Below the pieces are notes generated by a model. It saw only the letters and a list, made by a program, of their open reading frames with translations, did not search any database and had not been told where the DNA came from. The position numbers and the translations under genes were made by a program. A stretch of 64,000 bases of DNA from Roseibium sp. MMSF_3412 (GTDB lineage: Bacteria; Pseudomonadota; Alphaproteobacteria; Rhizobiales; Stappiaceae): contig NZ_JASHJI010000007.1 in the NCBI RefSeq assembly GCF_030733265.1, positions 220,506 through 284,505 on the forward strand, given 5' to 3'. This document shows, piece by piece, positions 35,097 through 43,940 of the stretch. Every line of letters begins with the position of its first letter. Position 1 is the first letter of the stretch.

Positions 35097-35594
35097 TCAG
35101 CAACTGCCGGGCTTCGCATCCTTGTATGGCGAATCCGATTTTTTCAAGCTTGCGGATTCGATTGCCATGGGCTGGTAGGGCGGGTCCGTTTGCATGCCGG
35201 GATTGGTCATGTGGATCTTGTAGCAGCCGGTGTAAACGAGGCTTGTGCCATCGCTCTGCACGGCTTCGATGACCACGGGGAGAGCCCAGTAGATCTGGCC
35301 CGCGCCCGGGTCGGGCTCAGTTGATCCGAATTTGACGCTGACCGATTGGGTTTTCGCGTATCCCGACAACCATTTCTCGAAGTTCTGCAGCGCCGTATCC
35401 GGTTTGAAGTAACTGTAGGCCTGGGCGTAGTTGCGGTTACCGATGGCGAAATAGTAGCTCTCGACCAGTTTCTGGGGGCTCGAACGGTCGTCCATATAGG
35501 TCCAGTCGCTTGCGACAGCAGTGGCCGAGAGCAAGGACAGGCCGGTGATTGCCAGGATTGCAGCCATGCGGGTGTGTCGGTGTATTTTCGTCAT
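35097..35594 (-). CDS. Exported protein of unknown function
   Basis: A 165-residue protein with signal peptide (MTKIHRHTRMAAILAITGLSLLSATAVASD). The mature part begins WTYMDDRSSPQKLVESYYFAIGNRNYAQAYSYF. Its pattern, a helix followed by 'AQAYSYFKPD', resembles NTF2-like periplasmic proteins. Two cysteines occur near the C-terminus (YTGCYKIH and the final GSC) and could form a disulfide. I do not recognise the family. The start at 35594 is preferred over 35615 because GGAG lies 6 bases before it. It is convergent with the methyltransferase gene, 23 bp apart. Confidence 0.75.
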   Translation of the reverse strand: MTKIHRHTRMAAILAITGLSLLSATAVASDWTYMDDRSSPQKLVESYYFAIGNRNYAQAYSYFKPDTALQNFEKWLSGYAKTQSVSVKFGSTEPDPGAGQIYWALPVVIEAVQSDGTSLVYTGCYKIHMTNPGMQTDPPYQPMAIESASLKKSDSPYKDAKPGSC

Positions 35595-35748
35595 CTCTGT
35601 CTCCAGGCCGACCATCGAAAATGAAGTTGCCGGCGTATTGTGCCATCTGCAACCTTACCGGAAACCGCCCTTGCATTCTTTCCTGTTTGACGTTTACGTA
35701 AAAGAAGGCCGAAATACCGGCGTGAAATGAGAAGGATAGGAGACGCTC

Positions 35749-36177
35749 ATGCAGCCCGTCATGACAGCCGGGGAGATTGCGGTCTTTCTGGACAAGGAGT
35801 TCCCGCAGATCCACGCGGGCGGCCGTGCCTATTCCATCGAAAGCGTTTCGAAGGGCGAGGCCGTCATGCGCCTTGCGGCGACCGATCAACACTTGCGCCC
35901 GGGCGGCACGGTTTCCGGCCCCTCCATGATGTCGCTTGCAGACCTTGCGGCCTATGTCGTCATTCTGGCGCATATCGGTCCGGTCGCCCTTGCGGTCACC
36001 ACGAATTTCAACATCAATTTTCTGCGCAAGCCGCAACCGGGTGATCTCCTCGGCACCTGCCGGCTGTTGAAGCTGGGCAAGCGTCTGGCCGTGGTTGAAT
36101 GCGGAATTGCAGGGGCAGGGGAGGAAGAACTTGTCGCCCATGCGACCGCCACCTATTCCGTACCCCCGCGCGACTGA
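35749..36177 (+). CDS. PaaI-type hotdog thioesterase
   Basis: A 142-residue cytoplasmic hotdog-fold acyl-CoA thioesterase. The fold's central segment is HLRPGGTVSGPSMMSLADLAAYVVILAHIG, with an acidic residue (Asp in SLADLAAY) at the catalytic position of PaaI-like enzymes. VTTNFNINFLRKPQPGDLLGTCRLLKLG is the next conserved strand-helix unit. The acyl-CoA substrate is unknown. It lies upstream of rplM on the same strand, but with a separate strong promoter between them. Confidence 0.87.
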   Translation: MQPVMTAGEIAVFLDKEFPQIHAGGRAYSIESVSKGEAVMRLAATDQHLRPGGTVSGPSMMSLADLAAYVVILAHIGPVALAVTTNFNINFLRKPQPGDLLGTCRLLKLGKRLAVVECGIAGAGEEELVAHATATYSVPPRD

Positions 36178-36307
36178 GGGTTTGTCTGGACCCTGAGCAT
36201 GCCCGGGTCAGGCGCAGTTAGACGCAAATAGATACGGTAACATATTACCGTTTTTGTAAGTATATGAAAATAAAAAAGAATTTGGCGCGTCTCGGAAATT
36301 TTCAGTC

Positions 36308-36336
36308 TTGACGGCCTTTTCCCTCCGGCGTATAAG
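36308..36336 (+). promoter_or_regulatory. Sigma-70-type promoter of rplM-rpsI
   Basis: TTGACG (36308-36313) is followed by a 17-bp spacer and TATAAG (36331-36336), nearly consensus. It lies 88 bp before the rplM start codon, leaving a leader of about 80 bases that could carry ribosomal-protein control. Confidence 0.8.
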
Positions 36337-36423
36337 CTGCCTCGAACGAATTCGGGGTCCGTTCGCTGGTTCAATAGCAACCGCGCGGACCCTTTCTTTA
36401 ACCAACCAAGTTGGATCAAACAC

Positions 36424-36891
36424 ATGAAGACCTTCTCTGCCAAGCCGGCTGAGGTCGAGAAAAAGTGGATCTTGATCGACGCAGAAGGCATGGTTGTCGG
36501 CCGTCTCGCCGCCTACATCGCCAATCACCTGCGCGGCAAGCATCTGCCGACCTATACGCCGCATGTCGATACTGGTGACAACATCGTCGTCATCAACGCC
36601 GAAAAGGTCGTGCTTACAGGCCGTAAGTACGACAACAAGAAATACTATTGGCACACCGGTCACCCGGGCGGCATCAAGGAGCGCACTGCGCGCGGCATCA
36701 TTGAAGGCCGTTTTCCCGAGCGTGTTCTGGAAAAAGCCGTGCAGCGCATGATGCCGGGCGGCCCTCTGTCCAACAAACAGCTCAAGAACCTCAAGGTTTA
36801 CGCTGGTCCGAACCACCCGCACGAAGCTCAGTCGCCCGAACTGGTCGATGTCAAAGGCCTCAACGCAAAGAATGACGGCAGGAGGGCTTAA
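36424..36891 (+). CDS. rplM: 50S ribosomal protein L13
   Basis: Large-subunit ribosomal protein of 155 residues. [62 protein letters not shown] and the C-terminal [14 protein letters not shown] are typical L13 sequence. It forms the conserved two-gene operon with rpsI, with 2 bp between the genes. The Shine-Dalgarno before the ATG is weak, which is common for leader-controlled ribosomal genes. Confidence 0.98.
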   Translation: MKTFSAKPAEVEKKWILIDAEGMVVGRLAAYIANHLRGKHLPTYTPHVDTGDNIVVINAEKVVLTGRKYDNKKYYWHTGHPGGIKERTARGIIEGRFPERVLEKAVQRMMPGGPLSNKQLKNLKVYAGPNHPHEAQSPELVDVKGLNAKNDGRRA

Positions 36892-36893
36892 CG

Positions 36894-37370
36894 ATGGCTG
36901 AGCTGCAATCCCTGGAAGAACTGGGCGGCGCGGTCGAAACCGCTGCTCCCGAGGCTCCGGTCCATGTCCAGAAGCTGGACGCACAGGGCCGTGCATACGC
37001 AACCGGCAAGCGTAAAGACGCGATTGCCCGTGTCTGGATCAAGCCGGGCACCGGCAAGATCTCCGTCAACGGCAAGGACTTCACCGAGTACTTCGCCCGT
37101 CCGGTCCTGCAGATGATCCTGCGTCAGCCGATCATGCTGACCGACCGTGATGGCCAGTACGACGTTATCGCAACCGTCACCGGTGGCGGCCTGTCCGGTC
37201 AGGCTGGTGCCGTGCGTCACGGCCTGTCCAAGGCTCTGACCCATTACGAGCCGGAACTGCGCGGCATTCTGAAGAAAAACGGCTTCCTCACCCGCGACAG
37301 CCGCGTGGTCGAGCGTAAGAAATTCGGTAAGCGCAAGGCGCGCCGTTCGTTCCAGTTCTCCAAGCGTTAA
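36894..37370 (+). CDS. rpsI: 30S ribosomal protein S9
   Basis: Small-subunit protein of 158 residues. It has an N-terminal extension of about 35 residues common in alphaproteobacteria, then the S9 core ([34 protein letters not shown]) and the C-terminal tail [18 protein letters not shown] that reaches the P-site tRNA. The ribosome-binding site GGAGG is inside the end of rplM, so translation is coupled. A strong terminator follows. Confidence 0.98.
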   Translation: MAELQSLEELGGAVETAAPEAPVHVQKLDAQGRAYATGKRKDAIARVWIKPGTGKISVNGKDFTEYFARPVLQMILRQPIMLTDRDGQYDVIATVTGGGLSGQAGAVRHGLSKALTHYEPELRGILKKNGFLTRDSRVVERKKFGKRKARRSFQFSKR

Positions 37371-37403
37371 TCGCCCGATCAACTGGTTTGAAAAAGTCGA
37401 GGA

Positions 37404-37432
37404 AACCGCCGGAGCGATCCGGCGGTTTTTTT
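37404..37432 (+). terminator. Rho-independent terminator of rplM-rpsI
   Basis: A 10-bp perfect stem AACCGCCGGA (37404-37413) / TCCGGCGGTT (37418-37427) with loop GCGA, running into seven T residues. It is among the strongest terminators in the window. Confidence 0.95.
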
Positions 37433-37561
37433 GTTTCGGCAGCAAACCGCTCCTCACGGCTTCTGCCGCGCCGAAATTTCGGCTAGAGCTGTCAAAACCA
37501 AACTTGTCCGTTTTCGCCACCGGGTCTGACCGATCCCGTGTGCCGACCCCGATCAGGCCAT

Positions 37562-38959
37562 ATGTCCCAGGCACGTTTTCTTGAAGGCAACCTGTTCCGC
37601 CATGTCACGGTGATGTCGCTGACGTCATCCGTCGGCCTGATGGCGATCTTCGCGGTCGATTTCGTCGACATGATCTTCATTTCCATGCTCGGCAAGGACG
37701 AGTTGGCGGCAGCGATCGGATATGCGGGCGCGATCCTGTTCTTCACGACATCTTTCAATATCGGCGTTGCGATAGCAGCCGGGGCGCTCGTCGCGCAGGC
37801 GCTTGGGGCCGGAGACAGGGAAAAGGCACGGCAGCGTGCATCGAATGCGCTCACCGCCGGTTTCCTGTTCGCGGCCGTGTTCGCGCTCGGCGTCTGGCTT
37901 TCCCTGGGTGAGCTTGTCACCCTGATCGGGGCAAGTGGCGTTACGCACGAACTGGCCGTTCTGTACCTTGCCATCATCGTTCCAACGCTTCCCGTATTGC
38001 TTCTCGGCATGGCGGGCGGCGCTATCCTGCGTGCACATGGCGACGCAAGACGTGCCATGATGTCGACCATCGTCGGCGGCATCGTCAACGCCGTCCTTGA
38101 TCCTATTCTCATCTTCGGCCTTGACCTGGAACTGACCGGGGCGGCGCTTGCGAGCGCGATCTCGCGCTTTGCGATCGCGGCCTACGCACTGGCACCGATC
38201 ATCCGGTATCACGGCGGCCTCAGTCTGCCGCAACCGATGCAGCTGTTCAGGGATCTGCCGCCCGTATCCGCCATTGCCTTTCCGGCTATTCTCACCCAGC
38301 TGGCAACACCGGTCGGTCAGGCCTGGGTGACCCGTTCCATGGCCGAATTCGGTGAAGATGCCGTTGCCGGAATGGCCGTGATCGGGCGCATGACGCCACT
38401 GGCCTTTGCAACCATTTTTGCGCTGTCAGGTGCTGTCGGTCCGATTGCCGGACAGAATTACGGGGCGGGACGGTTCGACCGCGTGCGCGAGACCTTGCGC
38501 GATGCGCTGTTGTTCACCGCGCTTGTTGTCGGCATCGCTGCGTTGACGCTCTACATGCTGCGTGAACCGATCGTGAGGCTGTTCGACGCCGATGGCATGG
38601 CACTCACGCTGATCTATCTCTTTTGCGGCCCACTTGCGCTGGTGTTCTTCTTCAACGGCATCCTGTTTGTGTCGAACGCTTTCTTCAATAATCTCGGACG
38701 ACCGTTTCTTTCCACCTGGATGAATTGGGGCCGTCATACGCTCGGCACCATTCCGTTTGTCTGGCTCGGTGGCACGTATCTCGGCGCGCCCGGCGTCCTG
38801 ATCGGGCAGGCGGCTGGCGGCGTCGTCTTCGGGCTGCTCGCGCTTGTTCTGGTGCGACAGGTGGTCAGGGACGTTGAAGAACACCCAGTTCAGCCGAAGG
38901 GCCCAGGCATCTTCCAGCGCCAGGCACGTCAGGTGATCCTGTTCTTTTCCAGAAGGTGA
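37562..38959 (+). CDS. MATE-family multidrug/metabolite exporter
   Basis: An inner-membrane antiporter of 465 residues and 12 helices in two homologous halves, driven by Na+ or H+. Characteristic MATE segments are LFRHVTVMSLTSSVGLMAIFAVDFVDMIFISMLGKDELAAAIGYA and, in the second half, GAVGPIAGQNYGAGRFDRVRETL. FFFNGILFVSNAFFNNLGRP lies near helix 10-11. The ATG at 37562 is preferred to the GTG at 37538 because it matches the usual N-terminus. The substrate is unknown. No regulator is adjacent. Confidence 0.9.
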   Translation: MSQARFLEGNLFRHVTVMSLTSSVGLMAIFAVDFVDMIFISMLGKDELAAAIGYAGAILFFTTSFNIGVAIAAGALVAQALGAGDREKARQRASNALTAGFLFAAVFALGVWLSLGELVTLIGASGVTHELAVLYLAIIVPTLPVLLLGMAGGAILRAHGDARRAMMSTIVGGIVNAVLDPILIFGLDLELTGAALASAISRFAIAAYALAPIIRYHGGLSLPQPMQLFRDLPPVSAIAFPAILTQLATPVGQAWVTRSMAEFGEDAVAGMAVIGRMTPLAFATIFALSGAVGPIAGQNYGAGRFDRVRETLRDALLFTALVVGIAALTLYMLREPIVRLFDADGMALTLIYLFCGPLALVFFFNGILFVSNAFFNNLGRPFLSTWMNWGRHTLGTIPFVWLGGTYLGAPGVLIGQAAGGVVFGLLALVLVRQVVRDVEEHPVQPKGPGIFQRQARQVILFFSRR

Positions 38960-39076
38960 GGGCGGAGCGGGACCCGGCGAAACGGGTGCAGCATGGACTC
39001 AAATACGCTGGTACTCGGCTCCATATTTTTTCCGAAAAGGCAATGGCCCGTAGGCTTCTTGATGTATGTCTGCAGG

Positions 39077-39562
39077 TCAAAGCATGCTTTGCTTCAATTC
39101 CTTCAGTAAACCAACTGCCGAGACTTCGATCATCGGCAAGCTCCTTGTCTTTTTTTTAAAAAAAGTACGTCTGGTTTCGAAGCTGTTTGTCTTGATGGCT
39201 TCAGCAAGAATGTTGCCCGTTCTTGCTTCTGTAAGCGAACCTTCAAGCGACACGGAAACGGTGGGCGGAATTAGAAGCCAGGGCACCAACCCGATCGGGC
39301 CCAGAATATCATACGAGGCCGCACCTGTTTCATTACTTATCTCAGTGACCGTGAAGTTGAAAACCCAAGCGTTATTCATTGTCTCGTCCAAGTCCTTTGA
39401 GACTGGAATGCCGAGCAAAGCCGCGAAATACGCCTGCAGCGTTTTCTCGTCGCTGGTGGTGCTTTCACGTCGTTCAAACAATTCGATTTTCAGGTCAATC
39501 GTAATGCGTCCCATTAGGATTGGTGGATCGATTGGACGTTTGCGAATTTTTGGAATCTGCAT
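39077..39562 (-). CDS. Hypothetical protein, low-GC, with internal slippery run
   Basis: A 161-residue open frame with visibly lower GC than its neighbours, suggesting recent acquisition or relaxed selection. It has no signal peptide or membrane helix. The middle part (TVSVSLEGSLTEARTGNILAEAIKTNSFE) resembles the beta strand of curli/lipoprotein assembly-type proteins, but I cannot assign a family. A run of seven T and eight A on the coding strand encodes FFKKK near residue 140 and contains the heptamer A AAA AAG in frame. An ORF of similar size on the opposite strand overlaps it almost exactly. I prefer this strand because its product has a more ordinary composition. Confidence 0.45.
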   Translation of the reverse strand: MQIPKIRKRPIDPPILMGRITIDLKIELFERRESTTSDEKTLQAYFAALLGIPVSKDLDETMNNAWVFNFTVTEISNETGAASYDILGPIGLVPWLLIPPTVSVSLEGSLTEARTGNILAEAIKTNSFETRRTFFKKKTRSLPMIEVSAVGLLKELKQSML

Positions 39563-39602
39563 TTGATGTCTCGATGTATTCGCAAGTTATTGTGGTGGTT
39601 GG

Positions 39603-40040
39603 TCACCGGACATTCAATTTATGACCTCCATCACGACGCGCCTTTTCTCGTGACCGGCTTCCGACGCGCAACAGCTTCCTGAACCGTGGGCATTCCATGT
39701 GAGATGGAGCCGTGCAGACGGCGACGTGACGGATCATGTCTCTGAGGCTGGCAAGGTGCCTGATCTGCTCATCGAGATCATCCGCTTTCCGGTTCAGTTT
39801 TTCGCGCGAAATGTCGGGGCGGCCGTCCGGCCCGAACATGTCCCTGATCTCGTCGAGCGAAAACCCGGCGGTCTTGCCAAGCGTGATCAGCGCCAGCTGG
39901 TCGAGCACCTCAGGACCGAAAAGACGTTTCAGGCCACGCCGTCCCAGCGAGGTTAGAAGTCCCTTTTCCTCATAGTGGCGAATGGCCGAGGCAGCGATGC
40001 CTGTTTGTTGCGAGATTTCAGAAATATCGAGTAATTTCAT
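39603..40040 (-). CDS. MerR-family transcriptional regulator
   Basis: A 145-residue regulator. The MerR winged helix is LLDISEISQQTGIAASAIRHYEEKGLLTS...RLFGPEVLDQLALITLGKTAGFSLDEIRDMF. A coiled-coil dimer helix follows (LNRKADDLDEQIRHLASLRDMIRHVAVC), then a Cys-containing tail CTAPSHMECPRFRKLL. The two Cys could bind a metal or sense redox state, in the style of SoxR or metal-sensing MerR proteins, though the SoxR CxxCxxxxxC pattern is not present. It is divergent from an MFS gene, with a MerR-type 19-bp-spacer promoter between them. GAGG lies 8 bases before the ATG. Confidence 0.9.
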   Translation of the reverse strand: MKLLDISEISQQTGIAASAIRHYEEKGLLTSLGRRGLKRLFGPEVLDQLALITLGKTAGFSLDEIRDMFGPDGRPDISREKLNRKADDLDEQIRHLASLRDMIRHVAVCTAPSHMECPRFRKLLRVGSRSREKARRDGGHKLNVR

Positions 40041-40043
40041 CTC

Positions 40044-40074
40044 TTGACCTCAAGTCGACTTGAATTGATAGCGT
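40044..40074 (+). promoter_or_regulatory. MerR-type promoter/operator of the MFS gene
   Basis: TTGACC (40044-40049) and TAGCGT (40069-40074) are separated by 19 bp. A perfect 14-bp palindrome, TCAAGTCGACTTGA (40050-40063), lies in the spacer. The long spacer plus central palindrome is the hallmark of promoters untwisted by MerR-type activators. Confidence 0.75.
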
Positions 40075-40107
40075 GGCGCGATCCTGATCAAATTGCAAGG
40101 AAAACCC

Positions 40108-41325
40108 ATGTTCCAAAATCATCGAAATTCGTTGCGGCCATCCTGGCTGAATGCCGCGGCCATTGGCCTGCTGCTGACAGCCACTTTGAAGATCATGGCG
40201 AACGCCACCATCAGTCCAGCGTTGCCGGATCTTGAGGCAAGTTTTTCAGGTGTTCCGAATGCCGGGTATCTTACGCGTTTCCTGGTCGCTGCGCCGTCTT
40301 TGACTGTCATCCTTGTCGCACCGCTGGCCGGTGTGCTCGCCGACCGGATCGGGAAGGGAGGGCTATTGATCGGCGGAGTGGTTCTCTTTGCCCTCGCCGG
40401 AAGCGCGGGCGCTTATCTGCCGGATCTTCAGTCTATCCTGATAAGCCGGTTCATACTCGGCGCGGCTGTCGCCCTGACGATGACGGCTCAGGTCGCGCTT
40501 GTCGGTGACTTGTTCGAAGGCTCGCTGCGCAGCGCATTTCTCGGCTGGCAGACCGTCGCGATCAACTTTAGCGGACTGGTCTTCATTACTTTCGCCGGCG
40601 CTCTGGCAGGCGCGTCTCCAAGGCTCCCGTTTCTCGTTTACCTGCTGCCCGTTCTCTTGTTGCCGCTGCTTGTGAAGATACGTCGTCAGGAGCGGGAAGG
40701 GGTGTCACCAGAGAGCGCCAGCGCGCAGGCGCAAATGACACGGGTGAAAGGTCCATGGCTTGGCGCGGTGGCTGCCATTTGCGGTCTGACGATGTGCACT
40801 GTCATGCTGTTCTTCCTGATGCCGAGCCAGATACCGTTTTACCTGGTGGAAATCGGGGGCGACCCCGCGTCGGGAACCGCCGTGACCCTTGCGGTCCTCA
40901 TGCTGTCAGGTGGCATGACAGCCATGCTGTTCAAACGTTTGAGTGACATTTTCGGTCTCCCGGCCGTTTTTGCAGCCGGATTCGCCACGATGGCGGCAGG
41001 GTTCGGTGTCATCGTTTCACATCCGGACTGGGCGCTGGTTCTCACGGGAGCCGCATTGATCGGCGCAGGTTATTCCCTGGTGCAGCCCGGTTTCTTCGTG
41101 CTTGCCCTGAAGGTTGCACCGGGCGATCGCAGAGGCAGCGTTTCCGGGTTGGTGACCACCGCCATGTTTGCCGGGCAGGTGGTTTCGCCCTTGCTGTTGA
41201 CGGCCTTTCTGCAATCATCCGGTTTTCAACCTGTCTTCTGGGGAGCAGGAGGTGTTTTTGCCGCATTCGCGATCGGGGCAATGGCCGCCGCATTCCTTGG
41301 CGTGCCGGGAAAAGCAAAGGCTTGA
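40108..41325 (+). CDS. MFS transporter, probable MerR-controlled efflux pump
   Basis: A 405-residue, 12-helix major facilitator protein. Loop 2-3 carries GVLADRIGKGGLLIGGVVLF, and helix 4-5 has SRFILGAAVALTMTAQVALVGDLFEGSLRSAFLGW. The organisation resembles drug or small-molecule exporters of the DHA1 group. The ATG at 40108 is preferred to TTG 40093, since AAGGA lies 6 bases before it. The divergent MerR gene and the 19-bp-spacer promoter suggest induction by the compound exported. It is convergent with guanine deaminase, only 5 bp apart. Confidence 0.88.
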   Translation: MFQNHRNSLRPSWLNAAAIGLLLTATLKIMANATISPALPDLEASFSGVPNAGYLTRFLVAAPSLTVILVAPLAGVLADRIGKGGLLIGGVVLFALAGSAGAYLPDLQSILISRFILGAAVALTMTAQVALVGDLFEGSLRSAFLGWQTVAINFSGLVFITFAGALAGASPRLPFLVYLLPVLLLPLLVKIRRQEREGVSPESASAQAQMTRVKGPWLGAVAAICGLTMCTVMLFFLMPSQIPFYLVEIGGDPASGTAVTLAVLMLSGGMTAMLFKRLSDIFGLPAVFAAGFATMAAGFGVIVSHPDWALVLTGAALIGAGYSLVQPGFFVLALKVAPGDRRGSVSGLVTTAMFAGQVVSPLLLTAFLQSSGFQPVFWGAGGVFAAFAIGAMAAAFLGVPGKAKA

Positions 41326-41330
41326 CCGGA

Positions 41331-42656
41331 TCAGCCGGTGAGGGTGGAGAGCCCGTCCTTTTGCGGCGTACCCGCGACATAGGTTTCCACCACGCACCGG
41401 TCATCCCCGAGCGTTTGCAGGAGGAAGAGCTCCTCGGACAAGGTGGTGACTGTTTCCATGCGCAGCGCTTTTGCCGGCGTTGCAGTCGCGTCGAGCACCA
41501 CCAGATCCGCGTCCGTTCCGGGATCGAGCGTTCCGATCCTGTCGGCAAGCGACAAGGCCTGCGCATTCCCCAGTGTGATCCAGTAGAAACTGGTGAGCGG
41601 GTGCATCCGCTGGCGCTGCAGTTGCAGGATCTTGTAACCCTCATCAAGTGTGCGCAGCATGGAATAGTTGGTTCCGCCGCCGACATCTGTTGCGATTGCG
41701 GTCCGGATGCCTGCGCTTTCCAGGCCGGACTTGTCGAAAAGACCGCTGCCGAGGAACAGGTTCGAGGTCGGGCAGAAGACGGCGACAGCGCCGGTCTCGC
41801 GCATCACGTGAAGCTCATGTCCGGTCATGTGAATGCAGTGACCGAGTAATGTCTTCGGCCCCAGAAGACCAAAGCTTTCATAGACCCCGAGATAATGGGC
41901 GGCATCCGGATAAAGCTCGCGTGTGAATGCGATTTCATTGTGGTTTTCGTTGATGTGGGTCTGAAGATGGCACCCGGGATGTTCCCGGAGAAGGCTTCCG
42001 GCAGCCTCGAGCTGCTCCGGTGTCGAGGTGATCGCGAAACGGGGCGTGATCACGTATCTCGCGCGGCCCTTTTCGTGCCACTTGGCAAGCAGCCTTTTGC
42101 TGTCGTCATAAGAACTTTGTGCCGTGTCGCAGAGACCCGGCGGCGCATTGCGGTCCATCATCGTCTTGCCGCCAAGCATCATCATGCCACGGCGGTCCGC
42201 TTCCTCGAAATAGGCATCGACCGAATTGGGATGGCTGGAGCAATAGGCAACTGCCGTGGTCGTGCCATGCGCGATCAGGGCGTCGTAGAAATGCGCTGCA
42301 ATCCGGTCGGCATGCGCCTTGTCGGCAAATTTCTGTTCGGCCGGAAACGTGTAGTCGTTCAGCCAGTCCAGCAACTGGTCGGCCCAGGAGGCGATCACCT
42401 GTGCCTGAGGAAAGTGAATATGCGTATCGATGAAACCGGGAAGGATCAGGTGCGGCCGGTGATCGATGATCTCCACGCCCTCCGGTGCCTGCGTTGAAAG
42501 CTCCCCAAAGCCGCCGCACGCCTCGATGACACCGCCGCAAAGGAGGAGGGCACCGTCTTCCACGTAGGTATAGGCAGCCGTATCGTCCGCCCCCTTCGGA
42601 CAGGCATGAAAGCTCAGCAGTCTGCCGCGCAGGAGTGTTCTTGTCTGGTCAGCCAC
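41331..42656 (-). CDS. guaD: Guanine deaminase
   Basis: A zinc amidohydrolase of 441 residues converting guanine to xanthine. Metal and active-site motifs are in order: GFIDTHIHFPQAQVIASWADQLLDWL, THINENHNEIAFTRE, LGHCIHMTGHEL and ATDVGGGTNYSMLRT. The length and the HIHFPQ / THINEN pattern are specific to GuaD rather than other amidohydrolases. The start is GTG at 42656. It is divergent from the agmatinase-family gene; both would release nitrogen from guanidino- or purine compounds, though no shared regulation is shown. Confidence 0.92.
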   Translation of the reverse strand: MADQTRTLLRGRLLSFHACPKGADDTAAYTYVEDGALLLCGGVIEACGGFGELSTQAPEGVEIIDHRPHLILPGFIDTHIHFPQAQVIASWADQLLDWLNDYTFPAEQKFADKAHADRIAAHFYDALIAHGTTTAVAYCSSHPNSVDAYFEEADRRGMMMLGGKTMMDRNAPPGLCDTAQSSYDDSKRLLAKWHEKGRARYVITPRFAITSTPEQLEAAGSLLREHPGCHLQTHINENHNEIAFTRELYPDAAHYLGVYESFGLLGPKTLLGHCIHMTGHELHVMRETGAVAVFCPTSNLFLGSGLFDKSGLESAGIRTAIATDVGGGTNYSMLRTLDEGYKILQLQRQRMHPLTSFYWITLGNAQALSLADRIGTLDPGTDADLVVLDATATPAKALRMETVTTLSEELFLLQTLGDDRCVVETYVAGTPQKDGLSTLTG

Positions 42657-42907
42657 AGCGTGAGGTCCTTGATCAGTCTGCAGGATGCGGGAAGAAACCC
42701 AGTTTTAATCGCGCAGGCTCGATGGAACAATGGGCAGCATCGGCTTGTTGAAAAAACGATGGTTCTTGCAGGACAACCGGGGTGCACAGCTTTGCGAATA
42801 TCCGCGATTGTTTCATTTGGCAGCGCTTGTCCGCGTCTGTTAAAGACCGTTTGCACGAGGTGAAAGTCTTCTGGACCCGAACCGCAGGCCGCACAAAGGA
42901 AGATGAA

Positions 42908-43891
42908 ATGTCAGCAGATTTACCGCGTCCGACGGACAATGCCTTTCTTGGAAAGTCGCTGAAGGGCGGGTCGCATGAATCGACTTATGCTGGCGCGCTG
43001 TCGTTCATGCGGCGGCGCTACAGCCGGGACCTTGACGGCGTTGACCTCGCGGTCTGGGGCATCCCCTTTGATGCGTCTGTGTCCAACCGTCCCGGAGCGC
43101 GTTTCGGGCCGCAGGGCGTGCGCAGGGCCTCGGCCATCTTTGATGGCGATCCCCAATACCCCTTTCACATGGACCCGTTTGAAGATCTCGCTTGCGTCGA
43201 TTACGGCGACTGCGTCTTCGATTACGGCCGCAACGCAGACGTTCCGGGACACATTCAAGCTCAGGCCGCGGAAATCCTGGCAACGGACACGCACCTGTTC
43301 TCAATCGGCGGTGATCATTTTGTTACCTATCCGCTGTTGCAGGCCCATGCGGCCAAACACGGCCCGCTCGCGCTGGTGCAGTTCGACGCGCATCAGGACA
43401 CGTGGCCCGACGAGGGCGACCGGATTGATCACGGCACCTTTACCGGACGCGCGGTCCGGGAGGGCCTGATCGACCCGAAAAGATCAATCCAGATCGGCAT
43501 CCGCACCCATGCGCCCGAAACCTGCGGGCTGGACATTGTTTTCGGTTATGAACTTGAAGATCTCGGGGTGTCCGGCGTGATTGATCTCGTGAAGAGTCGC
43601 GTCGGTTCCGGCCCCGCCTATATGACCTTTGACATCGATTGCCTGGATCCGGCCTTTGCGCCTGGTACCGGGACACCTGTCTCCGGGGGGCTGACATCGC
43701 GGGAAGCATTCTCCATCTTGCGGGGGTTGCGTGAGATTGACTTCGTCGGGGGCGACGTTGTTGAAGTCGCGCCGGCCTACGACCACGCCGATATCACCTC
43801 GATCGCCGGTGCCAGCGTCGCGCTGACCTATATCGGTCTACTGGCTGAAAAACGAAAGGGAGCAGGGAAACAGGACAGCTCAATGCGCTGA
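42908..43891 (+). CDS. speB: Agmatinase-family ureohydrolase
   Basis: A manganese-dependent ureohydrolase of 327 residues, removing urea from agmatine or another guanidino compound. The metal-binding motifs are complete: FSIGGDHFVTYPLL, VQFDAHQDTW and MTFDIDCLDPAFAPGTGTPVSGGL. Also present are NRPGARFGPQGVRRAS and DVVEVAPAYDHADITSIAGA. The open frame extends to 42782, but ATG 42908 with AAGGAAG nearby fits the family N-terminus. The family also contains guanidinobutyrase and guanidinopropionase, and the substrate is not certain, so the symbol is provisional. Confidence 0.88.
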   Translation: MSADLPRPTDNAFLGKSLKGGSHESTYAGALSFMRRRYSRDLDGVDLAVWGIPFDASVSNRPGARFGPQGVRRASAIFDGDPQYPFHMDPFEDLACVDYGDCVFDYGRNADVPGHIQAQAAEILATDTHLFSIGGDHFVTYPLLQAHAAKHGPLALVQFDAHQDTWPDEGDRIDHGTFTGRAVREGLIDPKRSIQIGIRTHAPETCGLDIVFGYELEDLGVSGVIDLVKSRVGSGPAYMTFDIDCLDPAFAPGTGTPVSGGLTSREAFSILRGLREIDFVGGDVVEVAPAYDHADITSIAGASVALTYIGLLAEKRKGAGKQDSSMR

Positions 43892-43940
43892 CCCGTCCCG
43901 TGGCTGTTCCGGTCTTGGTGCAGAGCGCGTGTGAAGAATG

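Noticed and set aside
39066..39566. 166-codon plus-strand frame nearly coextensive with the hypothetical gene at 39077-39562
   Set aside because: Both strands are open. I chose the minus frame for its more protein-like composition, but the choice is not certain.
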